Positions 52,101 to 60,882 are shown, numbered from the stretch's first letter. The stretch is DNA of 64,000 nt from Pedobacter sp. ok626 (GCF_900100435.1 NZ_FNEX01000026.1:1-64000); one strand, 5' to 3'. Notes: generated by a model not told the origin, from the sequence alone. Numbers and translations: made by a program.

Positions 52101-52474
52101 TCCAAGGTTTGAACAACGATTTTGAAAGGCGATGGCAAAAAACGGGTGATGAGTTACTTACAAGTGTGCCATCTCAAGCAAATTACACGGAAGGCAGTTT
52201 TAGGGATAAGTTTTATGTAAATTCTTCGGCAACTGTTGCAAAAGGCGATCATGTTCGTTTGCAGGATATCAGCCTAAGTTTTGATTTGGATAGTTCCAAT
52301 TGGAAAAATATTCCAGTAAAACAGATGCAGCTTTATTTGTACGCGAATAATATGGGTATCATTTGGAAGGCAAATAATTTTGGCTTAGATCCGGACTTGG
52401 TTCCTGGGATAGGTGATCGATTGACAAGTCCCGTGCCCATGAGTTTTTCGCTAGGGATTAAAGCTAGTTTTTAA
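49181..52474 (+). CDS. SusC/RagA-type TonB-linked outer membrane protein, short form
   Basis: The 1097-residue protein has a signal peptide (cleavage near R-A-Q, about 22) and an STN domain (about 24-98). A linker rich in Ala, Val and Lys (about 100-128) then leads directly into the plug (about 130-260), with V-E-I-V-S-T-G-Y-Q and D-V-A-N-I-S-V-L-K-D-A-A-S-A-S-I-W-G. The carboxypeptidase-regulatory-like domain usual between STN and plug is missing. The barrel ends M-S-F-S-L-G-I-K-A-S-F. It is coupled to the CBS-FecR gene and followed by SusD after nine bases. Confidence 0.93.
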   Translation: MLLRRGGIVFIFMLLGITVRAQKLNYVKKNVPLLQFFKEIRKQTGASVVWNEKEFNIDQQIDADFRNVELKKAMDKLANKLHFTYSMVDKMIVVKDQPVVAAVAAVSTVKPKVDNKPTAAEEKKEVDLPVVEIVSTGYQRIPKERVTGSFAMVDSAQLNRRVSPDIFSRLEGITSGLLFNKNTLNSSNGNLDISIRGRSTIYANDQPLIVLDNFPFNGDFNSINPNDVANISVLKDAASASIWGVRAGNGVIVITTKSGKYKQPLELSFNSNLTVSGKPDIFYNPNYLSSKDFIDVETFLFNNGKYDAALLDQVNFPIVSPVVEILDRQRKGQSATVTEQQLNALRGNDIRNEELKYFYRSPVSQQYYLNMSKGTDRSHHYLSAGYDRSLSSLINNENNRITVNTQHTVKLLKNLELTAGLYYVRTTGKMDSTILVTSYQNFTPYYRFKDANGKATVYNGLYSAGFNTQAMAKGFLDWSYVPLDELGLSQTNAFGNDLRLNGALKYTLFPGLKAEVKYLYQHIRNSSELIGGVESYLTRNSINRYAILQAGQVSGYNIPLGAIQYETVRKAVAKNFRAQLNYEKDWKKHSIYAIAGYELSEFDTQGSKYINYGYDKRTGSSVPIDSTTVFKLNPSGEGKISTGSDLFGKLDRIRSAYANVVYAYDQKYVVSASARMDGSNYFGVKTNQKSLPLGSAGALWHLDRESFYQMNWLPVLKLRVSYGFNGNLDKSNTGITTFSNNIGNAISTNLPIAAIVNIGNPELRWEKIGIANFGLDFGFKDNIISGKVDYFFKRGTDMLGDKAFPASTGIKVLRGNFSEMKARGLDISFTSRNLNGIVKWQTNALFSTVHDWVTLYDVINTNGASYFNDMAKPLLGKPVYGIYSYRSAGLDPLNGDPRGYLNDQVSKDYNKIFTETSLDELEYNGAARPTVFGGLNNTISFRKFTFAFSISYKLGYYFRKPSVNYYSMYHLGAVQGLNNDFERRWQKTGDELLTSVPSQANYTEGSFRDKFYVNSSATVAKGDHVRLQDISLSFDLDSSNWKNIPVKQMQLYLYANNMGIIWKANNFGLDPDLVPGIGDRLTSPVPMSFSLGIKASF

Positions 52475-52483
52475 AGAGCGCGT

Positions 52484-53854
52484 ATGATGAAAAAAGAGAG
52501 TTTAAATTATATATTTTCAATACTAGTGGTACTGCTTTTTCAATCTTGTGGTAAGACTTGGTTGGAAGCTAAACCAGACAAATCATTAGTTGTTCCCAAT
52601 AGCATAAAAGACTATCAAGCGTTGCTCGATAATAGTTATCAAATCTTCAATAAACAAGCTAGTGGTCTAGGCGAAATAGGATCGGGTGATTTTTATATTA
52701 CTAATTCTGCTTGGAAAGATCTTTTCAGCATGGAGGAAAAGTCTGGTTACATATGGGCGCCGACTGAAGAATTTTATAAGGGAGTGGAAAGCGCAGAGTG
52801 GGGGTCTGCTTATCAACGGGTTTTAAATGCAAATGTGATCCTGGAAGGGATTGAAAAAGTAAAATCAAGTGTAAATGACCAACAGGATTGGAACAATGTG
52901 AAGGGTGGAGCATTGTTTTTTCGTGCTTTTGATTTCTTTAATTTGGCTCAGGAATACTGTGTAGTATATAATTCTAGTACTGCAAATGCAGATCTGGGAT
53001 TGCCCTTAAGGCTGGAGTATGATGTAAATATAAAAGTGAAACGAAGTAGTCTTCAACAAACTTATGATCGGATCATTGCCGATTTAAAAGAAGCTGCTAA
53101 TCTGCTAGGGGTTAAGCCTCAGTACAAAACTCGCCCCTCTAAAGAAGCGGTGTACGCTCTACTAGCAAGAATTTACCTGGCGATGGAAAACTATGAACAA
53201 GCTGGAGTATACGCTGATTTGGCTTTGCAAATTCAGTCTGATTTAATGGATTACACGACATTGAATAGTGCTGTACCTTTTCCCATTGCAAGATTTAATC
53301 CGGAAGTGATCTTTCATAGTACATTTACATATGGGATATTTAGTGCGTCAAGGCTAACTGTGGTGCCAGAATTATACAATGAATATGCTGTTGCCGATTG
53401 TCGTAGGTCTATCTTTTTTACAACTAATGCGAACGGGATGACATTTAAAGGGAGTTATAATGGTGATAAATCCCTTTTTGGGGGATTGGCCACCGATGAG
53501 ATGTACCTGATTCGTTCGGAATGTTATGCAAGAAATGGAAAAATCAGCTTAGCATTAGAGGATCTGAATGATTTACGGAGAGCCAGATGGAAAGGTATTT
53601 ATCTGGATTTGATCAGTACAAATCCTAATACCGTATTGAATTATATCTTAACGGAGCGGAGAAAAGAGTTGGTCTTCCGGGGAATTCGTTGGTCAGATTT
53701 AAGAAGGCTAAACAGAGATCCCAGATTTGCTGTTACTTTAACTAGAGTACTAAATGGGATTTCTTATAGCTTACTGCCAAATGACAAAAAGTATGTTTTT
53801 CCGATTGATGACGAAGAGATCAAGTTGAGTGGGGTACAGCAGAATGAACGTTAA
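52484..53854 (+). CDS. SusD/RagB-type lipoprotein, second locus
   Basis: The 456-residue protein has a lipobox with Cys22 (F-Q-S-C-G-K). The helical SusD body contains G-A-L-F-F-R-A-F-D-F-F-N-L-A near 144 and Y-A-L-L-A-R-I-Y-L-A-M near 225. The end R-G-I-R-W-S-D-L-R-R-L-N followed by L-S-G-V-Q-Q-N-E-R is typical. It forms the lid of the SusC coded just upstream. The ligand is unknown and no degradative enzyme lies in this locus. A bidirectional hairpin follows. Confidence 0.94.
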   Translation: MMKKESLNYIFSILVVLLFQSCGKTWLEAKPDKSLVVPNSIKDYQALLDNSYQIFNKQASGLGEIGSGDFYITNSAWKDLFSMEEKSGYIWAPTEEFYKGVESAEWGSAYQRVLNANVILEGIEKVKSSVNDQQDWNNVKGGALFFRAFDFFNLAQEYCVVYNSSTANADLGLPLRLEYDVNIKVKRSSLQQTYDRIIADLKEAANLLGVKPQYKTRPSKEAVYALLARIYLAMENYEQAGVYADLALQIQSDLMDYTTLNSAVPFPIARFNPEVIFHSTFTYGIFSASRLTVVPELYNEYAVADCRRSIFFTTNANGMTFKGSYNGDKSLFGGLATDEMYLIRSECYARNGKISLALEDLNDLRRARWKGIYLDLISTNPNTVLNYILTERRKELVFRGIRWSDLRRLNRDPRFAVTLTRVLNGISYSLLPNDKKYVFPIDDEEIKLSGVQQNER

Positions 53855-53855
53855 G

Positions 53856-53899
53856 AAAAATATATAGAAGATTGATAATTCAATCTCCTATATATTTTT
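53856..53899. terminator. bidirectional terminator between SusD and the small secreted gene
   Basis: AAAAATATATAG (53856-53867) pairs with CTATATATTTTT (53888-53899), and an inner GATTGA/TCAATC stem (53870-53875 with 53880-53885) makes one long hairpin. Runs of A and T on the two sides suit both directions. Confidence 0.85.
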
Positions 53900-54207
53900 T
53901 ATTCAAAATGACCACTGATGACCGAATTAGTTTGAAAAGTTACTCCTGTTGAAGGCAGAGCTTGTCCATCGGCAGTCGGAGGTGCATTCGTGCCAATGTC
54001 CCATCGTGCTGCGCAAACAGTACCTCCTTCCTCACACCTGTCGCCTGAATAGTAAGCATAGCCTACAGGACTGCTAGGGATTGCATATGGATTGGTCACC
54101 TGATAATAGGAATAAATAGAACTTTTCTTTATTGTGGTGAATGCACTGAACCCGAATGCCAGTCCTGCTATAAGAACCCCAAATGCTGCTTTTTTAATTT
54201 TGTTCAT
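53899..54207 (-). CDS. small secreted protein with two cysteines (DUF6520-like)
   Basis: The 102-residue protein has a clear signal peptide (K-K-A-A-F-G-V-L-I-A-G-L-A-F-G-F-S-A-F, about residues 5-23). The mature part is short, with Tyr-rich segments, and contains exactly two cysteines, Cys58 and Cys65, in R-C-E-E-G-G-T-V-C-A. The layout resembles the small DUF6520-type secreted proteins of Bacteroidota; I hold the family name loosely. The MauE-like gene starts just upstream on the same strand, which suggests that disulfide formation or reduction matters for this protein. Confidence 0.78.
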   Translation of the reverse strand: MNKIKKAAFGVLIAGLAFGFSAFTTIKKSSIYSYYQVTNPYAIPSSPVGYAYYSGDRCEEGGTVCAARWDIGTNAPPTADGQALPSTGVTFQTNSVISGHFE

Positions 54208-54291
54208 CTTAATTGTTTTGTTTAGTAAATCCCCAAAGTATTTATTTTAACAGGCTACCTTATTTACCTGGAATCACGCGCGTAAATTCTT

Positions 54292-54747
54292 TTATTTCTT
54301 TTTTCTGTTTATCGTTAAGCCAATAATTGCCAGCACAACAAAACCCAGGTTAAACCAAATGTGTTGTTGCCAGGTCATTGTACTGATTACTCCTCCGCAA
54401 TGACATGGTAATTTATTTCCTGAAAGAACCATGTAAGCCAGGTAAGCTGTAAATACGGTCATCAGTAGAAATGAAGCATATAAGCCTGCCTTTCTTATAA
54501 AGGGAAAGATCAGGACTATGCTGATGATGATTTCTACGATCGGAATGGCATAAGCCACAATCATATTATAGCTACCAATTAAAGGTGATTTTGCTAGTGT
54601 TGATGCAAAGGATTTTACCGTTAGTATTTTACTTGCTGCGGTATACATAAAAAGTATAATGAACAAATAAACCGTAATGTCTACGATGATTTCTCTGGTT
54701 TTAGCAGATATCTGCAGGCCTTGTTGTTTGTTTAATGTAATTTGCAT
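54292..54747 (-). CDS. MauE/DoxX-type redox-associated membrane protein
   Basis: The 151-residue protein has four membrane helices (about 22-40, 62-82, 88-108, 130-147). The motif P-C-H-C-G-G at 114-119 carries Cys115 and Cys117 in the loop before the last helix. This is the MauE-like fold, related to DoxX and to the membrane domain of VKOR-like proteins, linked to thiol chemistry on exported proteins. A TlpA-type partner is not adjacent. It is 84 bases upstream of the two-cysteine secreted protein and downstream of an AraC regulator. Confidence 0.85.
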   Translation of the reverse strand: MQITLNKQQGLQISAKTREIIVDITVYLFIILFMYTAASKILTVKSFASTLAKSPLIGSYNMIVAYAIPIVEIIISIVLIFPFIRKAGLYASFLLMTVFTAYLAYMVLSGNKLPCHCGGVISTMTWQQHIWFNLGFVVLAIIGLTINRKKK

Positions 54748-54786
54748 ATCGATTATTGTTATTGGTTATTAATCCAAAGATGCAGC

Positions 54787-54808
54787 ACATTTTTTTTAAA
54801 AAAAATGT
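54787..54808. repeat. 22-bp perfect palindrome ACA-T8-A8-TGT
   Basis: The palindrome lies between the AraC gene end (54849) and the MauE-like gene start (54747), just upstream of a CATCTTTG -7-like octamer (54775-54782, minus strand). It could be a terminator for araC in the RNA or a rigid A-tract operator in the DNA. Confidence 0.7.
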
Positions 54809-54848
54809 AGAATTCTGCCAAAATAATTCGAGAAAGGTTGGCAAGATT

Positions 54849-55805
54849 TTACCGTGGCATTTCAAATGTTGCCATTTCTCTATACGGTCTTTCAATGCCC
54901 TTCGGAGAGCTATCAACACGTTTTTTAAAAGCTTTACTAAAATAGTGAGGCTCTTTGTAACCGCTTAATCTGGCTATCTCACCTATAGGTTTATTAGTTG
55001 TGGATAACAGTTTTAATGCCAAATCTATTCTCAACTTTATGATCTGCTCACGGAGTGGGATTCCGAAAGCTATTTTTGCGAGTCGCGCAAGGCTTCTTTC
55101 TGATACCATAAAGAGGTCTGCAAGTTCTTGTGCGCTACTTGCTTTTTCGGATGTAAAATTTTCTTGTATAAAATTAGCAATTGCAGTCGCTTTATGCTGG
55201 TGATATTGATTGGTGGCATTTCGACCGATAAGCTTGTTGTAGTATCTCAAAATGCAATTGTTGATGAAGATATAAATGTTTGTATCCATGTTTACATGGT
55301 TAGTTCTTGAGTCTGTATTTTTTAACAGATTAAATAGATTTTTGGCGATGCCAAAGGAGGGAAGGTTGAAGTTTTGCTCTTGAGGATTTTTGAAAAATTC
55401 GATAGAAGATTTTAATTCAGGTAGTATTTTACTTTTATAGTTTAACCATTCCGGGCTAAAGGTAATCAGCATCATTTGATGTGTTCCTGCACTGAGTGTT
55501 TCCCTATACATTCCGATAGATCGGTAACACAAATAACAAGTGTTCTTTCGCAGATTAACATACATGAAAAATGCAGGTTTATTAACCGAGAAATCGATGT
55601 TAGCCTCTTGTTTAAGCGTGTACTCGAACAATTCGATGTACGCCAGATAATGACTAAGAGATTGAATAATAATGACTCCCTCATTGATTTTTATTTTTTC
55701 AGCTTTTGCCATACGCAAAGGCATGGCACTAAGTTGAGGAAGTGCATCAGGTGTTAGCGCTACCGATCTATCACCTGCTAAATGAAGTTTGATGTGTGAT
55801 TGCAT
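54849..55805 (-). CDS. AraC family transcriptional regulator
   Basis: The 318-residue protein has a C-terminal AraC/XylS DNA-binding domain (about 215-312). Its first helix-turn-helix contains S-A-Q-E-L-A-D-L-F-M-V-S-E-R-S-L-A-R-L and the second contains P-I-G-E-I-A-R-L-S-G-Y-K-E-P-H-Y-F-S-K-A-F-K-K. The N-terminal two thirds is a divergent sensor region with no clear match. It lies about 100 bases upstream of the MauE-like gene on the same strand, so it probably controls that cassette. It is divergent from acs and could also act there. Confidence 0.9.
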   Translation of the reverse strand: MQSHIKLHLAGDRSVALTPDALPQLSAMPLRMAKAEKIKINEGVIIIQSLSHYLAYIELFEYTLKQEANIDFSVNKPAFFMYVNLRKNTCYLCYRSIGMYRETLSAGTHQMMLITFSPEWLNYKSKILPELKSSIEFFKNPQEQNFNLPSFGIAKNLFNLLKNTDSRTNHVNMDTNIYIFINNCILRYYNKLIGRNATNQYHQHKATAIANFIQENFTSEKASSAQELADLFMVSERSLARLAKIAFGIPLREQIIKLRIDLALKLLSTTNKPIGEIARLSGYKEPHYFSKAFKKRVDSSPKGIERPYREMATFEMPR

Positions 55806-55939
55806 TGTCTACCCTTTTTGAAAATTGAGGTAAAGATGATGCTGTAAAGTAAAGGAAAGTCAGGTGAAACAAAGATAATTGCTGTTTTTTACACTATGTA
55901 AAAGATTATATAAAAGTTTTGTTAGCTTTTTAATAAAGT

Positions 55940-55947
55940 TATATTTG
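55940..55947 (+). promoter_or_regulatory. acs promoter
   Basis: TATATTTG matches the -7 consensus, with TTTG at 55918-55921 as -33 element, 18 bases apart. This is the best promoter match in the window. Predicted start near 55954, 21 bases before the acs ATG. Confidence 0.65.
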
Positions 55948-55974
55948 AACTTTAGTACCGAAACAAATTAAACC

Positions 55975-57873
55975 ATGCAAATTAAATCATTTGAAGAGTA
56001 TCAAAAAACATATCAGTATAGTGTAGATTACCCTGAACAGTTTTGGGAAGGGATTGCTAATAATTTTCAGTGGAAAAAAAAGTGGAATAAAGTTTTGTCC
56101 TGGAATTTTTCTGAACCTAATATAAAATGGTTTGAGGGCGCGAAGCTAAATATCACTGAAAATTGTTTAGACCGACATTTAGCAGAAAATGGAGATAAAC
56201 CGGCCATTATCTGGGAGCCAAATGATCCACAAAAAGCAAGTATCACTTTAAGTTATAAAATATTACACGAACAAGTTTGCCGTTTTGGTAATGTTCTAAA
56301 AAAGAACGGTGTAAAAAAAGGCGATAGAGTATGTATCTATATGCCAATGGTACCTGAACTTGCAGTTGCAGTATTGGCTTGTGCACGTATTGGTGCTGTT
56401 CATTCTGTTGTATTTGGTGGTTTTTCTGCTAAATCAATTGCTGATCGTATTAACGATGCCGAATGTAAAGTGGTAATTACCGCTGATGGCGCATTTAGGG
56501 GAAACAAACAAATCCAATTAAAAGAAGTAATTGATGATGCGCTGATTGGCTGTCCAACAGTTGAGAGGGTAATCGTTTTAACGCATACCCGTACGGCAGT
56601 ATCGATGCTGAAAGGCAGAGATGTTTGGTGGGAGGATGAAATTAAATTGGTTGATACCAACTGTCCTGCTGAAGAAATGGACGCGGAAGACCTGTTATTT
56701 ATTCTATATACCTCTGGGTCGACCGGAAAACCTAAAGGTGTAGTACACACCATTGGTGGTTATATGGTTTATGCTGGATATACTTTCTCCAATGTATTCA
56801 ATTATCAGCCAGATGAAGTATTCTTCTGCACGGCTGATATCGGTTGGATCACAGGACACTCTTACATCGTTTATGGTCCGCTTTCGCAAGGGGCTACGAC
56901 ACTAATGTTCGAGGGAATTCCAACCTATCCTGATGCATCCAGAATGTGGCAGGTTGTAGAAAAACACAAAGTAAATATTTTATATACTGCACCTACAGCC
57001 ATTCGCTCGTTAATGAGCTTTGGTGAAGAACCACTTAATGGCGTTGATTTAAGTTCGCTACGCGTTCTAGGGTCAGTAGGGGAGCCTATTAATGAAGAAG
57101 CATGGCATTGGTTTGATGAGAATATCGGAAAGAGCAAATGCCCGATTGTAGACACCTGGTGGCAGACCGAAACTGGTGGGATTATGATCTCTCCGATAGC
57201 TTTTGTTACGCCTACAAAACCGAGTTTTGCTACCTTACCATTGCCAGGTATACAGCCAATTTTAGTTGATGAGCAAGGTAATGAAATAGAAGGTAATGGT
57301 GTAAACGGTAATTTATGTATTAAGTTCCCATGGCCTGGAATGTTACGTACCACCTATGGTGATCACGAACGTTGCAAATTAACCTATTTCTCTACTTATA
57401 AAGATCTTTACTTTACTGGTGATGGCTGTTTAAGGGATGAGGATGGATATTATAGAATTACAGGTAGGGTAGATGATGTAATCAATGTATCGGGACACAG
57501 AATTGGAACAGCGGAAGTTGAAAATGCAATTAATATGCACGCTGGTGTGGTAGAAAGTGCTGTAGTTGGTTATCCTCATGATGTGAAAGGACAAGGGATT
57601 TATGCCTTTGTGATCAATCCTAATGTACACAACGATGAAGATCTTACCCGCAAAGATATTTTGCAAACCGTAACCCGCGTTATTGGTGCAATTGCTAAAC
57701 CGGATAAAATATTGTTTGTATCAGGTTTGCCAAAAACTCGTTCTGGTAAAATTATGCGACGCATTTTAAGAAAGATCGCCGAGGGTGATACCAGTAATCT
57801 GGGTGATGTAAGCACCTTGTTGGATCCAACGGTAGTAACTGAAATTGTTGAAAAAGCAGGACAGTTAAAATAA
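55975..57873 (+). CDS. acs: acetate--CoA ligase
   Basis: Acs activates acetate to acetyl-CoA through acetyl-AMP. The 632-residue protein has the AMP-binding loop Y-T-S-G-S-T-G-K-P-K-G at about 242-252, the W-W-Q-T-E-T-G-G motif near 394, G-R-V-D-D-V-I-N-V-S-G-H-R near 496 and the acetylation-site motif P-K-T-R-S-G-K-I-M-R-R near 585. Length matches acetyl-CoA synthetase rather than medium-chain ligases; propionate use cannot be excluded. It is monocistronic, between its own promoter and a strong terminator. Confidence 0.96.
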   Translation: MQIKSFEEYQKTYQYSVDYPEQFWEGIANNFQWKKKWNKVLSWNFSEPNIKWFEGAKLNITENCLDRHLAENGDKPAIIWEPNDPQKASITLSYKILHEQVCRFGNVLKKNGVKKGDRVCIYMPMVPELAVAVLACARIGAVHSVVFGGFSAKSIADRINDAECKVVITADGAFRGNKQIQLKEVIDDALIGCPTVERVIVLTHTRTAVSMLKGRDVWWEDEIKLVDTNCPAEEMDAEDLLFILYTSGSTGKPKGVVHTIGGYMVYAGYTFSNVFNYQPDEVFFCTADIGWITGHSYIVYGPLSQGATTLMFEGIPTYPDASRMWQVVEKHKVNILYTAPTAIRSLMSFGEEPLNGVDLSSLRVLGSVGEPINEEAWHWFDENIGKSKCPIVDTWWQTETGGIMISPIAFVTPTKPSFATLPLPGIQPILVDEQGNEIEGNGVNGNLCIKFPWPGMLRTTYGDHERCKLTYFSTYKDLYFTGDGCLRDEDGYYRITGRVDDVINVSGHRIGTAEVENAINMHAGVVESAVVGYPHDVKGQGIYAFVINPNVHNDEDLTRKDILQTVTRVIGAIAKPDKILFVSGLPKTRSGKIMRRILRKIAEGDTSNLGDVSTLLDPTVVTEIVEKAGQLK

Positions 57874-57892
57874 AGTTATAAATCAACAACAT

Positions 57893-57931
57893 AAAAAAGG
57901 GTATCCAATATAATTTTTGGATACCCTTTTT
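57893..57931. terminator. bidirectional terminator between acs and the M16 peptidase gene
   Basis: AAAAAAGGGTATCCAA (57893-57908) pairs with TTGGATACCCTTTTT (57917-57931). Flanking A and T runs let it end both convergent transcripts. Confidence 0.93.
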
Positions 57932-57948
57932 ATGTTTATTTTAAAATG

Positions 57949-60882
57949 TTAATATCCAAAAATCTGTGTCAATGATAATTTGGTAACAGGGCCAAATTTT
58001 TGCATGTCTTCAGGTTTTGCATTTTTTTCTGAAGCAACAATACAATAGGTATAAGGTTTGTTGGCTACATTGCTTTCATGAAATGATTTAATGTCATCAA
58101 AAGTCAATGGTTTTAATCCTGCATACTCATCGATTCTGGAATCGTGATCGAAACCTAATTTCTTATCTGTAAAGTAAGCACCGATAATATCGTCCTTGGT
58201 AATTCTACTCGTTTCAATACTATTTAATGCATTGTATTTCGAAGCATCAAAAGCCTTCTCAGTATGAGGTAGAACGTTTAATAATTCGTTCATTCCCTTT
58301 ACAGCATCATTCATTTTATCAGCCTGACAGCCTACGTAAGCCACCATAGCATATTGCTTCTCTTTTTTGTCTGGTGCGGAGAAGACCGCAAAAGTTGAAT
58401 AAGCAAGGGCTTTTGACTCTCTAATGGTTTGGAAAACTACTGAGCCCATACCACCGCCAAAATAACTATTAAATAATGTCACTTTAGGTGCCCATGTAGG
58501 ATTATACAAGCCTCCATTGCGTACCCAACGGATCTCTGATTGTACCATATCGTAATCAGCAAAATACACTTGGTTTGCCGTATTGTCTGCATAAGTGAAC
58601 TTAGCAGCAGGCGCATCAGGTGTAAATTCCTTAGGCAAATTATGCAATTTACCAATGGTTGCAGTAAATGTATTTAAATGTTGAGGGCCATAATAAGTAA
58701 TGGTATGCTTGTAGTTATTAATGTTGTGCAAGATCTCCAGTAATTGCGCTGAAGTAATATTTTTCACTTCTTCGTTGCTCAGTACATGATTAAAAGGATT
58801 GCTTGCGCCATATTGTGCATAACTGGTTAATCCATTAAGGATTGCTGATTTATTAAGCTTATTGTTCTCTCTTGATTTTAATATGCGGCTTTTAAGTTCC
58901 ACAAGTGCTTGTTCATTGGGCTTGCAATTGGCAAAAATATGCTCAACCAGACTTACAGCCTTATCAAAGTTTTCTTGTAGTCCACTTATAGTAATAGAAG
59001 TTGTTTCATTACCTACGTTAAAGCTATAGTTACAGGCAATGTTGTAAAACTCTTTACTGATCTGTTCTGCAGTGTATTTATCAGTACTCAAAAAAGTTAA
59101 ATATTGAGCAGCATAAGGCTGTAGCTTATTACTCCAGGCGCCCATGTCAAAGCGGTAAGTTAGGTTAAAGATGCTGTTGTCTTTGTTTTGTACCGCAACA
59201 ATCTCCGCAATGCCTGATTTTCCAAAATCTAAATCTTTTTTGTAGTCCAAAAACTTAGGTGCAATGGCATTAACCGGCATCGATAATAGGTTTTTCGCAA
59301 AGTCTGATGTCTCAGCAGCATTCGTATTTACTGGGGTAATTGCTGGCTTTTCAACTTTAGCAATGTTTTTGTCTTCACCTTTGTGTTTGTACGCTACAAC
59401 ATAATTGTCTTTAAAAAACTGATTAGCAAAGTCTGTGATTTGTTTTTTGGTCACTTTGGCCATCGCATCAGGATTGCCTAATGATTTGTCCCAGTTTACA
59501 CCACGGTTAAGGATAAATTCGTTTGTGATAGCCTCAACGCGGAAACTGTTTTTATCAAAAGCTTCCAAAAGTCCAAGCTTACTGTTTGCTACAGTTGCTT
59601 TAATCAAGCTTTCATCAAAGTCTCCTTTTTTAAGTTTGTTAATCTGATCCAGTAATAATTGTTGCGCCTGCTCCAGACTTTGTCCTTGTTTTGGTTGCGC
59701 CGAAAGAGTAAAAATACCATAATCTTTCATCTGTTGATAGCCAGCTCCGGCACCTAAAACTTTCTGTTGTTTATTTAAGTTGATGTCCAATAAACCCGCT
59801 TTTCCGTTAGATAGGATACTGGAAATTAAATCCAATAGCATACTTTGGGTAGTGTTTTGCGCGAAACCTCTGTAGGATAATCTTACACTCTCTGCACTAG
59901 GGCCATAGATGTCTAGTTTCTGCACCTTTGTAAGTGGTTTTTCAGGAGCTGGATTGTAAAGCTCAAGTGGTTTTGGTTTCATATAGGCAAACGATTTGTC
60001 TACCTTTTTAATCATCTCGTCCGGGTTAAAATCACCAGCTAAAGCAATGATCATATTGTTGGGTACGTAATACTTATTATAGTATTTTCCGATTTCTACT
60101 AATGATGGGTTCTTTAAATGCTCAATAGTTCCGATAGTGGTTTGTTGACCATAATTGTGAGTAGGGAAAAGTAATGCACCTGTTTGCTCATTTACTTTCC
60201 AGGAATCGTTGTCCAATCCGCGGTTCTTTTCTTCGTATACCGCTTCCAGCTCAGTATGGAATATACGGAAGATTGGTTTACGGAAACGTTCGGCCTGAAG
60301 GGCAAGAAATTGGTCTGTAGCATTCGCAGGGAAATCCTCGTTGTAAACCGTTTCTTCGTACCAGGTATGAGCATTGGTTGACTGGCCGCCAATTGCTTTC
60401 ATCATTTTATCATACTCATTGGCAATAGAGTAATTAGAGGCAAGTCCTGATGTTTTATCAATCTCGGCATAGATCGCTTTGCGCTTTGCAGGATCAGTGG
60501 TATCATGATATTGTTCATAAAGTGCCGAAATTTTATCCAACAATGGTTTCTCTTTAGTAAAATCCATTGTGCCAAATTTGTCTGTTCCTTTAAATAACAA
60601 ATGCTCCAGGTAATGCGCTAAGCCTGTTGCAGTATGTGGGTCGTTGTTGCTACCTGCTCTTACTGCAAGACGGAATTCTATGATCGGTTCCTTTGTGTTT
60701 TGTGAAAGCACTACAGTTAGACCGTTTTTTAGGGTATAGAAACGAGATTTTGTTGGGTCGTTAGTCACATACTTATAGGTGTATCCCCCTGATGATGCCG
60801 TTTTCCATTGGTAGGCAGATTGCGCCATTAAGCTTGATGCTGTTATCAGCAAACAGACAAGCAGTAGTAGTTTTTTTTTCAT
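57949..60882 (-). CDS. M16 family metallopeptidase, two-domain
   Basis: The 977-residue protein has a signal peptide (about 1-20, M-A-Q). The active M16 half contains the inverted zinc motif H-Y-L-E-H at 90-94, and the distal glutamate in E-L-E-A-V-Y-E-E-K-N-R about 80-90 residues later. The second half is an inactive M16-like domain with the late R-E-S-K-A-L-A-Y-S segment. Such periplasmic pitrilysin-like enzymes degrade peptides inside a closed chamber. A TATATTTG -7 element lies at 60937-60944. Exact substrate unknown. Confidence 0.95.
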   Translation of the reverse strand: MKKKLLLLVCLLITASSLMAQSAYQWKTASSGGYTYKYVTNDPTKSRFYTLKNGLTVVLSQNTKEPIIEFRLAVRAGSNNDPHTATGLAHYLEHLLFKGTDKFGTMDFTKEKPLLDKISALYEQYHDTTDPAKRKAIYAEIDKTSGLASNYSIANEYDKMMKAIGGQSTNAHTWYEETVYNEDFPANATDQFLALQAERFRKPIFRIFHTELEAVYEEKNRGLDNDSWKVNEQTGALLFPTHNYGQQTTIGTIEHLKNPSLVEIGKYYNKYYVPNNMIIALAGDFNPDEMIKKVDKSFAYMKPKPLELYNPAPEKPLTKVQKLDIYGPSAESVRLSYRGFAQNTTQSMLLDLISSILSNGKAGLLDINLNKQQKVLGAGAGYQQMKDYGIFTLSAQPKQGQSLEQAQQLLLDQINKLKKGDFDESLIKATVANSKLGLLEAFDKNSFRVEAITNEFILNRGVNWDKSLGNPDAMAKVTKKQITDFANQFFKDNYVVAYKHKGEDKNIAKVEKPAITPVNTNAAETSDFAKNLLSMPVNAIAPKFLDYKKDLDFGKSGIAEIVAVQNKDNSIFNLTYRFDMGAWSNKLQPYAAQYLTFLSTDKYTAEQISKEFYNIACNYSFNVGNETTSITISGLQENFDKAVSLVEHIFANCKPNEQALVELKSRILKSRENNKLNKSAILNGLTSYAQYGASNPFNHVLSNEEVKNITSAQLLEILHNINNYKHTITYYGPQHLNTFTATIGKLHNLPKEFTPDAPAAKFTYADNTANQVYFADYDMVQSEIRWVRNGGLYNPTWAPKVTLFNSYFGGGMGSVVFQTIRESKALAYSTFAVFSAPDKKEKQYAMVAYVGCQADKMNDAVKGMNELLNVLPHTEKAFDASKYNALNSIETSRITKDDIIGAYFTDKKLGFDHDSRIDEYAGLKPLTFDDIKSFHESNVANKPYTYCIVASEKNAKPEDMQKFGPVTKLSLTQIFGY

